Shown here one piece after another: positions 7,330 to 14,458 of a stretch of DNA of 38,293 nucleotides. The DNA is from Actinomycetota bacterium (GTDB lineage Bacteria > Actinomycetota > Thermoleophilia > Solirubrobacterales > Thermoleophilaceae): contig VAXR01000025.1 in assembly GCA_005885165.1 (NCBI GenBank), positions 1 through 38,293 on the forward strand, given 5' to 3'. The notes beneath the pieces are model-generated. The model worked only from the letters and a program-made list of their open reading frames with translations, was not told where the DNA came from and ran no database searches. How positions within the stretch are numbered: position 1 is the first letter of the stretch; every line of letters begins with the position of its first letter. The translations under genes were made by a program, and so were the position numbers.

Positions 7330-7954
7330 GCTCGCGCCGGCGGCGGTGACGCCTGATGCCGGCGTCCTCGGGCAGCCCTGCGGCGATGTTCGGCCCCTCG
7401 AAGAGCATCATCACGACGGTCGAGCGCCAGTGCTCGCGGTGGGGGTCGTCGGCGACGCGCTCGGCCGCCTCCTCGCCGATCTGCTCGATCCGCTCGAGCG
7501 TCGAGGCCAGCTCCTTCGCGATCTCCTTCCAGGCGTCGTCGTCGAGCGTTAGGGCGCTGCGGCTGATGTGCATCTCGTCGCGGTCGAAGCCCCCCTCGGC
7601 GGCCGCGGCGGAGACGTGCGCGCCGACCTGCTGGAGCCAGCCCGTAACGACGTTGCCCTTGACGATGTCGGGAACGTTCGCCCACGTGTCGTCGGTGATC
7701 TTCGGGCGGATCTTCGCCGTGTAGTGATGCTCGACGGCACCGCGGCGCGGCGTCGTCTTCACGAGCTTAATCAGGCCCAGGCCGGCGAGCTGGCGGACGT
7801 GATAGCTGACGTGGGTGAGCGGGGCGCCGAGCTCGTTTGCGATCTCGCTGGGGCTCGCAACGCGGTCGTCGAGCATCCCGAGGATGTGGATGCGCAGTGG
7901 ATGCGCATACGCCTTCGCGATCTTGGGATCGGTGATGTCGACGGGAACAGTCAA
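7316..7954 (-). CDS. Winged-helix (ArsR-like) transcriptional regulator
   Basis: A DNA-binding regulator of about 212 residues. The N-terminal winged helix reads IAKAYAHPLRIHILGMLDD, then SPSEIANELGAPLTHVSYHVRQLAGLGLIKLV (helix-turn-helix) and a wing RRGAVEHHYTAK. The C-terminal half (about 100-212) is a helical region found in related actinobacterial proteins, with no metal-binding Cys motif, so metal sensing is unlikely. The ORF track extends this frame to 8539, through the sigma gene, which is impossible for a real product. The only start in the gap is TTG at 7954 (LTVPVDITDPK), which I chose although its Shine-Dalgarno is weak. It lies 104 bp downstream of the sigma factor gene on the same strand. 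Targets unknown. Confidence 0.82.
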   Translation of the reverse strand: MTVPVDITDPKIAKAYAHPLRIHILGMLDDRVASPSEIANELGAPLTHVSYHVRQLAGLGLIKLVKTTPRRGAVEHHYTAKIRPKITDDTWANVPDIVKGNVVTGWLQQVGAHVSAAAAEGGFDRDEMHISRSALTLDDDAWKEIAKELASTLERIEQIGEEAAERVADDPHREHWRSTVVMMLFEGPNIAAGLPEDAGIRRHRRRRERAPA

Positions 7955-8058
7955 GGGCCCGATGGAACGGTCAAGGCGCCTACTCCGCTTTGGGGACTTT
8001 ATCTTGAAACGTGGACAGGCGGAAAGTTGCGGACGGCTGTCGTAGATGGGCGCTGAAA

Positions 8059-8592
8059 TCAAGCGGCGAGCTCGCCCGCGCGCACCCGCAACCTGGCGCG
8101 TACGCGGTGCAGGCGCACCTTCACCGTCCCCTCCGGCACCCCCATGACCTCGGCGACCTGACCCTGCGTCAGGTCGTGTACGTAACGCAGCCGGATGAGC
8201 CGCCGCTCGTCCGGGGCTAGCGCGTCCAACGCCTGCTCGGTGGCGACGGCAGTGAGCGTCTGCTCGATCTGGCTCTCGACGGCGGGCTCCCAGGCTGCCC
8301 CCTCGCGCTCGGGCTGAGGGACCTCGGCCAGCTCGCGCCTGCGCCGGCGCGCCGCAAGGCGCATCGACTCGTTGCGCGTGATCTGAAGAAGCCAGGGGAG
8401 CGGCGCAGACGGAGTACGGCACGCCGCGCGCTTGCGCCAGGCCCGCGCCATCGCCTCCTGGACGGCCTCCTCGGCGTCGTCGCGGTTGCGCAGGATCCGG
8501 CGCGCCTCTCTGAGGCATCGCTGACGTGCCGCCGCCCACTGCCAGGGCGGATGCTCATCGGCTCCGCGCATCAGCACGCGGACGCAGGACAT
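8059..8592 (-). CDS. ECF-type RNA polymerase sigma factor
   Basis: A sigma-70 family member of the extracytoplasmic function class (regions 2 and 4 only). Region 2: REARRILRNRDDAEEAVQEA, then PLPWLLQITRNESMRLAARR. Region 4: LAPDERRLIRLRYVHDLTQG and QVAEVMGVPEGTVKVRLHRV, a complete helix-turn-helix. About 177 residues from ATG at 8592; GTG at 8628 (ORF track) and ATG at 8571 are also possible and none has a Shine-Dalgarno. No anti-sigma factor with a membrane segment or zinc motif is next to it. The downstream winged-helix gene may share its transcript. The methyltransferase gene is divergent and a possible target. Class firm, start uncertain. Confidence 0.88.
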   Translation of the reverse strand: MSCVRVLMRGADEHPPWQWAAARQRCLREARRILRNRDDAEEAVQEAMARAWRKRAACRTPSAPLPWLLQITRNESMRLAARRRRRELAEVPQPEREGAAWEPAVESQIEQTLTAVATEQALDALAPDERRLIRLRYVHDLTQGQVAEVMGVPEGTVKVRLHRVRARLRVRAGELAA

Positions 8593-8647
8593 CGGCGGAA
8601 GATAACTCGCTGAAACTACCTCTACCACTCAAGGGGTCTTTAAGGGT

Positions 8648-9472
8648 GTGGGAGCTCTCGCCGCAGCTCCGGAGCTCGGCGCCGAACGAACCGATGTCAC
8701 CCAAACGGGTGATGTCGCCTCGGCTTACGACGCGTTCGCGCCCTTCTACGACGCCTTCACGGCGGACTACAACCACGACTCCTGGATGGCCGACGTCGAG
8801 CGCTGGGCGCTCGAGTCCGGACTGACTGGCCGCCGCGTGCTCGACGTCGCGTGCGGCACCGGGGCGAGCTTCGTCCCGATGCTGCGGCGCGGCTACGACG
8901 TCACCGCCTGTGACATCTCACCAGCGATGGTCACGCGCGCGCGCGAGAAGATCGGGCCGGGGGGCGAGGTCGTGGTCGCGGACATGCGCCGTCTTCCCTG
9001 GCGTAGTCGGTTCGACCTCGTCACGTGCGTCGACGACTCGATGAATTACCTGCTCTCCCCCGCCGAGGTGAGGGCGGCCCTGACGAGCATTCGCGACGCC
9101 CTTCGCCCGGGAGGCATGGTCGTCTTCGATACGAACTCGCTCGCCACGTACCGAACGGCCTTCGCGCGTCGTTTCACGGTGGAGGCCGGCCCAAACCGCT
9201 TCCGGTGGCGCGGCGAGGGCAGCGAGTTCATGCCGCCGGGTGAGATCGCCTCGGTCTCGATCGAGCTCGTGACCGAGCACGGCCCGGTGCCGATCGGGCG
9301 CCACGTCCAGCGCCATCACCCGATCCGGACGCTCGAAGAGGCCTGCGACGAGGCGGGCCTCGACTGCCTGGGCTTCAGGGGGGAGCTGCCCGAGGGTGGG
9401 CAGACCACAGAACCCGACGAGGAAACCAACACGAAGATCGTGTGCCTGGCGGCGCGGCCGCCGGCGTGCTGA
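8648..9472 (+). CDS. SAM-dependent methyltransferase (class I)
   Basis: A Rossmann-fold methyltransferase using S-adenosylmethionine. Motif I is RVLDVACGTGASF near residue 62; the acidic end of strand 2 is DVTACDIS; then VVVADMRRLPW and FDLVTCVDDSMNYL. The strand 5 region is LRPGGMVVFDTNS. The C-terminal third, with FRWRGEGSEFMPPGEI and a segment on EHGPVPIGRHVQRHHP, fits small-molecule methyltransferases, but the substrate is unknown. The GTG start at 8648 is the only one before the conserved YDAFAPFYDAF. It is divergent from the sigma factor gene with about 55 bp between them, so control may be shared. Confidence 0.85.
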   Translation: MGALAAAPELGAERTDVTQTGDVASAYDAFAPFYDAFTADYNHDSWMADVERWALESGLTGRRVLDVACGTGASFVPMLRRGYDVTACDISPAMVTRAREKIGPGGEVVVADMRRLPWRSRFDLVTCVDDSMNYLLSPAEVRAALTSIRDALRPGGMVVFDTNSLATYRTAFARRFTVEAGPNRFRWRGEGSEFMPPGEIASVSIELVTEHGPVPIGRHVQRHHPIRTLEEACDEAGLDCLGFRGELPEGGQTTEPDEETNTKIVCLAARPPAC

Positions 9473-9554
9473 GAGGGGGTGCGAACGTGCTCGTCAAGCT
9501 CCGCTAGCCGCTGACCACAATCGATAACCGGGCGGGGGCGAGAACCGCGCCGTA

Positions 9555-9569
9555 CGCGTCTTAGACGCG
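9555..9569. promoter_or_regulatory. 15-nt palindrome abutting the response-regulator start codon
   Basis: cgcgtct-t-agacgcg is a perfect dyad of 7-nt arms around one base, ending 1 nt before the ATG at 9571, where a ribosome-binding site would be expected. It could be an autoregulatory operator. The rest of the 98-bp gap (9473-9570) shows nothing else I can name. Confidence 0.45.
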
Positions 9570-9570
9570 C

Positions 9571-10281
9571 ATGGACCCGCGGCCGGAATCGCTCCTTCTC
9601 GTCGAGGACGACGAGGCCACACGGACCTTCCTGGCCGACAACCTGGCGGCCGACGGCTTCCAGGTTGCGAGCGCGACTGCGCCCGACGAGGCGATTCGCG
9701 CGATCGAGGTTCGGCAGCCGGACCTCGTCGTCCTCGACCTCATCCTCGAGGGCGGGAGCGGCCTCGGGGTGCTCGACCGCGTGCGCGCCGCGGAGCCCGG
9801 CGCCACCCGGATCGACCCCGACCTGCCGATCGTCGTGCTGAGCGCGCGCGCCTCCGAGGTCGACCGGCTCCGCGGATTCGCGCGGGGCGCGGACGACTAC
9901 GTCGTAAAGCCTTTCAGCTACGCCGAGCTCGTGGCCAGGGTCCGGTCGGTGCTCCGGCGGTCGTCGGCGCGCCCGCTGCGCGGGCTCGTGCGGGTGGGTG
10001 AGCTGACGATCGATCCCGTCACGCGAGCCGTGCGCCTCGGCGGGCGCTCCGTCCACCTCTCGGCGAAGGAGTTCGCGCTTCTCAGCGCCCTCGCCGCCGA
10101 GCCCGCCCGCGTCTTCACCAAGGCCGAGCTGCTGCGCGACGTCTGGGGATACGCGTCGGTCGGCGCCACGCGCACGATCGACGCGCACGCCTGCCGCCTG
10201 CGGCGGAAGCTGGGCGGCGCCGGCCGGCCGCTCGTGCTGAACGTACGCGGCGTCGGCTACCGACTTGCGGAGCCCGCGTGA
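9571..10281 (+). CDS. OmpR/PhoB-type response regulator
   Basis: A two-component transcription factor. The receiver domain (1-125) has the acidic pair Asp13-Asp14, phosphoacceptor Asp56 (VVLDLIL), Ser91 in VVLSARAS and the invariant Lys113 in DDYVVKPFSY. The C-terminal winged-helix DNA-binding domain (about 140-234) has VRLGGRSVHLSAKEFALLSA, FTKAELLRDVWGY and RTIDAHACRLRRKLG. All phosphorylation residues are intact. The stop overlaps the kinase start by 4 nt, so the pair is translationally coupled. The CpaB-like gene follows the kinase with the same overlap, suggesting control linked to pilus assembly (inference). No Shine-Dalgarno is seen; a palindrome occupies that place. Confidence 0.93.
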   Translation: MDPRPESLLLVEDDEATRTFLADNLAADGFQVASATAPDEAIRAIEVRQPDLVVLDLILEGGSGLGVLDRVRAAEPGATRIDPDLPIVVLSARASEVDRLRGFARGADDYVVKPFSYAELVARVRSVLRRSSARPLRGLVRVGELTIDPVTRAVRLGGRSVHLSAKEFALLSALAAEPARVFTKAELLRDVWGYASVGATRTIDAHACRLRRKLGGAGRPLVLNVRGVGYRLAEPA

Positions 10282-10958
10282 CGGCGAGCTTCGCGATCGC
10301 GGGGTGGATCGCGGCCGCCGTGCTCGCGCTTAGGGCCCGCGCGCTTGCGGGGCGGCTGCGCGCCGTCGGCGACGCCGAGCACGAGCTGCGCGGGCCGCTT
10401 GCGGCGGTGGCGCTCGCCGTGGAGAGCGCACGCCGCCGGCCGGCGCTCCGCGGGCTGGCCGACTCGCTCGAGAGCGAGCTCGTCCGGGCCCGCGCGGGCC
10501 TAGCCGATCTCACCGCGGCGCGGTCGGGGAGGCCGGGATCCGCCGTCGCGGCGCGTCCCGAGCTCGAGCCCGCGGGGTTCGAGCGCCTGGTTCGCTCCGC
10601 CGCCCAGGCCTGGGGACGAACACGGCGGGTCAGCGTCGATTGGCGGGCCGGCTCGGTTCCGCTCCGGCGGGACGCCGGCGCCCTGGCGAAGGCCCTCGGC
10701 AACGTCCTCTCGAACGCCGCCGAGCACGGCGCCGGGCCGATCGAGCTGCGCGCGAGCCGCCGGTCGGGGGACGTTCTGATCGAGGTCACGAATCCGGTCT
10801 CGCCGGCCGCCCGGAAATCGGTCCGGGGCCTCAGGCGAGAGCGCGGGCGCGGCCTCGGCATCGCCCGGCGGTCCGCGGCGGCGCTGGGGGGCGAGCTCGA
10901 GTTCGAGGCCGAGCGGGCGCGGGTGCGCACCGCACTCGTCGTGCCAGTCGACGGATGA
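10278..10958 (+). CDS. Minimal sensor histidine kinase lacking a sensor domain
   Basis: Partner of the upstream response regulator. At 226 residues it is far shorter than usual. One short N-terminal hydrophobic segment (about 4-19) is followed directly by the H box HELRGPLAAVALAVES (His35). The ATPase domain has an N box LGNVLSNAAEHG (Asn146) and a G2-like RGRGLGIARRSAAALGG. The DxGxG (G1) box is not recognisable; the corresponding strand reads LIEVTNPVSPAA, so ATP binding may be weak or atypical. There is no extracellular loop, so any signal must come from the membrane, cytosol or another protein. GTG start within GTGA overlap; the CpaB-like start overlaps its stop. Confidence 0.85.
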   Translation: MTASFAIAGWIAAAVLALRARALAGRLRAVGDAEHELRGPLAAVALAVESARRRPALRGLADSLESELVRARAGLADLTAARSGRPGSAVAARPELEPAGFERLVRSAAQAWGRTRRVSVDWRAGSVPLRRDAGALAKALGNVLSNAAEHGAGPIELRASRRSGDVLIEVTNPVSPAARKSVRGLRRERGRGLGIARRSAAALGGELEFEAERARVRTALVVPVDG

Positions 10959-11689
10959 GCGCGTCCCGGCGCCGCCGTGGAGTGGTGATGCTCGGGCTCG
11001 CGCTCGCCTGCGGCGGGCTAGCGGCGTCGGAGGTGGAGCAGAAGGCGCGCAGCGCCGACGAGCGCGTCGGCCCGCTCGTACCGGTCGCGGTCGCTCGGGC
11101 GGACCTGCGTGAGGGCACCCGCCTGACCCCGGCGGCTGCGGCCCGCGCGTTCGCCGTCCGCCAGGCGCCCGCACGGTTCGTGCCCCCCGACACGTTCCCG
11201 TCGGCGAGTGAGGCGGTCGGCGGCACCCTGGCGGTGCCGCTCAGGTCCGGGAGCTACCTGACCGCCGCGGCGCTGGCCCGGCGACCGGCGCCCGGTGGCG
11301 GGCCAGGGTCGACCCCGCGCGAAGGCGAGCGCACCGTCGAGCTCTACGTGGCGGCGGGCCCCGACGTGCTGGCGGCCGGGCCCGGCGCGCGTGCCGACGT
11401 GCTCGTGACGACCGGTGGCGACAGCGGGCGCGGCCGCAGCTACGTGGCGCTGGAGGACGTCGAGCTGGCGGCCGTCCGGGCGGGTTCGGCCGACTCGAGC
11501 GGCCACGGCGGGGCCGGCGACGGGGCGGCGTCGCGCGCGAACGCGATCGCGACGCTGCACGTTACGTTGCACGAGGCCGTGTTCCTGACCGCCGCGGAGA
11601 CGTTTGCGAGGGAGGTGCGGCTACTCTTACGGCCGCAAGGAGAGAAACACTCCGGACGGGCTATCGCGGTCACGGATTCTGCGCTCTAG
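10955..11689 (+). CDS. cpaB: Flp/Tad pilus assembly protein CpaB-like, SAF domain
   Basis: A 244-residue protein with an N-terminal membrane anchor or signal (VVMLGLALACGGLAASEV) followed by a SAF domain: VPVAVARADLREGTRLTPAA and VGGTLAVPLRSGSYLTAAAL. The C-terminal part resembles the CpaB/RcpC extension: VELYVAAGPDVLAAGPGARADV, then AIATLHVTLHEAVFLTAAET. In Tad systems this protein sits at the envelope and takes part in pilus assembly. The ATG lies in the ATGA overlap with the kinase stop, so it is part of the two-component operon. The ATPase and platform genes tadABC are about 17 kb downstream, so the pilus genes are split. Family fairly sure; role in pilus assembly inferred. Confidence 0.8.
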   Translation: MSASRRRRGVVMLGLALACGGLAASEVEQKARSADERVGPLVPVAVARADLREGTRLTPAAAARAFAVRQAPARFVPPDTFPSASEAVGGTLAVPLRSGSYLTAAALARRPAPGGGPGSTPREGERTVELYVAAGPDVLAAGPGARADVLVTTGGDSGRGRSYVALEDVELAAVRAGSADSSGHGGAGDGAASRANAIATLHVTLHEAVFLTAAETFAREVRLLLRPQGEKHSGRAIAVTDSAL

Positions 11690-11754
11690 GGCGCGGTCCG
11701 AAGGGTTTGGGGGAGTTGTTAAGCGCTGGCCCCCCGTTGCCGACAAAGAGTCGA

Positions 11755-14424
11755 GTGGCAGAACCCTCCCGCCCCGATTTCGCTGCATTCCATATAGACA
11801 GCTTCGACCTCGTCCCCGGAGGTCGCGAGCTGGCGCTGCTGCGCCTCGAGGGCCGCTACCGGTCGCGGCTCGCGCGACCGCTGTTCGAGGCCGTTCTGCT
11901 GCTGGACGACGGGCTGGCAATCCACCGCCACGAGCCGCTTCCGGAGTCGGTGGACGTGACGCTCGGAGAGGGTGACGAGGACTGGGCGTGGAGGGCCGCC
12001 TTCGCCGTCTCGCTCGCGGCCCTCGAGGACCCCGAGACCGCGTTCGCGCTCGAGACGGGCCCGGGCGTGCACGTCGACCTTGGCCGCCCGCAAACGTGGC
12101 AGCCGCCGAGGGCTCCCCGCAGGCGCAGGCCGCGGGCCGTCGGCCGCCGTGCGGCCGCGGCGGCGATGCTGGTCGCGCTGCTCGCCGCCCCCGTGGCGAG
12201 CCTGGCCGAGGGAGCCGGCATCGTGATCCAGGCGAGCGCGATCAAGGCCGCCGCGAGCCACCCGCTCTACGCGGAGACCTGCCATCCGATCGATCCCCAC
12301 CAGCCGATCGACCCGCGGCTGCACTGCCCGCCGAAGGCGCCGGCGCAGACGACGCAGCCTTCCGCACCCGCCCAGACCAACACCGCCGCGAAGGGCGGAA
12401 GCAGCACGAACTCGCAGAGCCAGTCGAGCCGCGACGCCGGGACCCGCCACACGAGCTCCACGACCAAGGGCAAGCCGCACCACAAGAAGCACAAGAAGCA
12501 CAAGAAGCCCGCGAGCCCGAGTCCGGCTCCCGGGCCGTCCGCGCCTCCCGCCAACTTCGGTCCGCCCGCCGCCCCGCGCAACGTGCCGCTGCGCAACCGC
12601 GACGGTTCCCCGGCGTCCTCGAACCCAACGCTCTTCAACGCGCCGGCGCCGCAGTCCGGGAGCGTGCCGAACTTCATCATCGACCACTTCCGTGTGCCGA
12701 TCTTCCTGCTGCCGATCTACCAGTCGGCGGGGACCCAGTACGGGATCCCGTGGCAGGTGCTCGCCGGGATCAACGAGATCGAGACCGACTACGGCCGCAA
12801 CCTCAGCGTCTCCACGGCGGGGGCGGTCGGCTGGATGCAGTTCATGCCGGCCACCTGGGCGCGCTGGGGCGTCGACGCCAACGGCGACGGCAAGAAGGAC
12901 CCGTACAACCCGGTCGACGCGATCTACGCGGCCGCCCGCTACCTGAAGGCCGCCGGCGGCCAGCACGACATCAGGAAGGCGATCTTCGCCTACAACCACG
13001 CGGGCTGGTACGTCGACTCGGTGATGATGCGGGCCAAGCTCCTCGGCGGGATGCCGGGCGGCGTGGTCGACTCGCTCACCGGCCTCACGGAGGGCCGCTT
13101 CCCGGTTGACGCCCCCGCCCGCTACGCCGACGACCCGGTGGAGAAGGGCGCAGCCTCGAAGAAGGCCGCGTCGCACGTGGTCCAGACCGATCCGACGCGC
13201 CAGGCGGTGGGCATCTACGCGGACTCCGGCTCGCCGGTGATCGCCACGACCGACGGCGAGATCAGGCGGATCGGGCACGACAGCAAGCTCGGCAACTACG
13301 TCGTCCTCGAGGACGTCTACGGCAACCGCTTCACGTACGCTGGGCTCGGCTCGATCGCGAGCGTGTACCCGGTCCCCAAGAAGAGCCCGTCCGGGACGGA
13401 GGCGCACGCCGTCGCGGGCCACGGGCCGCACCCGCAGGTCATCACGCGCCGCCGGGTCTTCGCCCATCCCGCGCGCCCCGCGAACCGCGACGTCGGCGGC
13501 CTCGAGCAGGTATTCGACGAGGGCTCGACGCTCAAGGGCTTCGCGACCTACGCGAACCTGTTCACGCCGGGCCTCGGGCTCAACTCGAGCAACTCGACGC
13601 TGCGGCCGCTGAAGAAGGGCGCCCGCGTGATCGCCGGGACCGTGCTCGGGCGCGTCGGCACGCCGGTGCCGCACAAGGCCGCCCATATGAGCTTCATGAT
13701 CCGCCCGGCCGGCAAGGGCGCGCCGTACATCGACCCGAAGCCGATCCTCGACGGCTGGAAGCTGCTCGAGTCGACCGCGGTCTACCGCGCCAAGGGCAAG
13801 AACATCCTGAAGAACCCGAACGTGTCGATCGGGCAGATCCTGATGATGCCCAAGGCCCAGCTCGAGAAGAAGGTGCTGAGCGACAAGCGGATCAAGATCT
13901 ACGGCGCCGGCCGCAACGACATCAGGACGGGCCAGATCAACCGGCGCGTGCTCGCTGCCCTCGAGTTCCTGGCGATGTCCGGACTCGAGCCCACGGTGAG
14001 CTGCCTGAGGTCCGGGCACAGCGAGTTCACCTCGTCGGGGAACGTGTCCGAGCACGCCTCCGGCAACGCCGTCGACATCTCCGCCATCAACGGCATCTCG
14101 ATGCTCGGCCACGAGCAGAAGGGCAGCATCACCGCGCAGACGGTCCGCAAGCTCATGACGCTCCAGGGCGTGATGCGGCCGCACCAGATCATCTCGCTGC
14201 TCGACCTCGGCGGCAACACGGTGGCGCTGCCCGACCACTACAACCACATCCACGTCGGCTTCCGGCCGATGCCCGGCGACTTGAAGAAGCTCGGTAAGGA
14301 GACGCTGGCGGTGCTGAAGCCCGGCCAGTGGACCGATCTGATCGCGCGGCTCCGCCAGATCCAGAATCCCAAGGTCCCGACGACGCCTTCACCTTGGGCG
14401 CTTCCGGCAGGGCACGGCCAATAA
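11755..14424 (+). CDS. Membrane-anchored multidomain murein hydrolase (SLT + degenerate M23 + M15-like)
   Basis: An 889-residue protein. Residues 1-125 form an unrecognised cytosolic domain (ELALLRLEGRYRSRLARPLF). After a basic RRRRPRAVGRR stretch comes one membrane segment (about 132-152). A low-complexity extracellular linker holds the Lys/His run KKHKKHKKP. An MltB/SLT-type transglycosylase domain (about 320-440) has the likely catalytic Glu343 (NEIETDYGR) and GAVGWMQFMPATW. An M23/LytM-like fold (about 485-660) has lost zinc ligands: HMSF stands where HLHF is expected. A C-terminal M15/VanY-like domain (about 705-838) keeps His767, Asp774 (SEHASGNAVDIS) and His831/His833 (NHIHVGF). The GTG at 11755 was chosen over TTG 11707 because homologous-looking sequence starts there. 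Likely cuts glycan and peptide bonds outside the membrane. Confidence 0.85.
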   Translation: MAEPSRPDFAAFHIDSFDLVPGGRELALLRLEGRYRSRLARPLFEAVLLLDDGLAIHRHEPLPESVDVTLGEGDEDWAWRAAFAVSLAALEDPETAFALETGPGVHVDLGRPQTWQPPRAPRRRRPRAVGRRAAAAAMLVALLAAPVASLAEGAGIVIQASAIKAAASHPLYAETCHPIDPHQPIDPRLHCPPKAPAQTTQPSAPAQTNTAAKGGSSTNSQSQSSRDAGTRHTSSTTKGKPHHKKHKKHKKPASPSPAPGPSAPPANFGPPAAPRNVPLRNRDGSPASSNPTLFNAPAPQSGSVPNFIIDHFRVPIFLLPIYQSAGTQYGIPWQVLAGINEIETDYGRNLSVSTAGAVGWMQFMPATWARWGVDANGDGKKDPYNPVDAIYAAARYLKAAGGQHDIRKAIFAYNHAGWYVDSVMMRAKLLGGMPGGVVDSLTGLTEGRFPVDAPARYADDPVEKGAASKKAASHVVQTDPTRQAVGIYADSGSPVIATTDGEIRRIGHDSKLGNYVVLEDVYGNRFTYAGLGSIASVYPVPKKSPSGTEAHAVAGHGPHPQVITRRRVFAHPARPANRDVGGLEQVFDEGSTLKGFATYANLFTPGLGLNSSNSTLRPLKKGARVIAGTVLGRVGTPVPHKAAHMSFMIRPAGKGAPYIDPKPILDGWKLLESTAVYRAKGKNILKNPNVSIGQILMMPKAQLEKKVLSDKRIKIYGAGRNDIRTGQINRRVLAALEFLAMSGLEPTVSCLRSGHSEFTSSGNVSEHASGNAVDISAINGISMLGHEQKGSITAQTVRKLMTLQGVMRPHQIISLLDLGGNTVALPDHYNHIHVGFRPMPGDLKKLGKETLAVLKPGQWTDLIARLRQIQNPKVPTTPSPWALPAGHGQ
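12481..12507 (+). repeat. Three 9-nt tandem repeats encoding HKK
   Basis: cacaagaag is repeated three times in the linker of the murein hydrolase, giving HKKHKKHKK. The cationic run could bind wall polymers, and the repeat may vary in copy number; both are inference. Confidence 0.75.
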
Positions 14425-14455
14425 CGACAAGCCAGCCCGCGGCCGATAAGGACAA
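14415..14455 (+). repeat. Two 16-bp direct repeats before the GGDEF-EAL gene
   Basis: cggccaataacgacaa (14415-14430) and cggccgataaggacaa (14440-14455) match at 14 of 16 positions with a 25-bp period. The first holds the stop codon of the hydrolase, the second the aagga Shine-Dalgarno of the next gene. It may be a duplication or a regulator site. Confidence 0.5.
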
Positions 14456-14458
14456 TCG

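Noticed and set aside
7955-8539. Upstream extension of the winged-helix ORF to 407 aa
   Set aside because: It overlaps the sigma factor in another frame and has Ala/Arg/Gly shadow composition; TTG at 7954 is the sensible start.
11719-14253. 844-aa minus-strand ORF antisense to the murein hydrolase
   Set aside because: Composition is typical of an antisense shadow (Arg, Val, His, Gly, Asp rich) and the plus strand has clear catalytic motifs.
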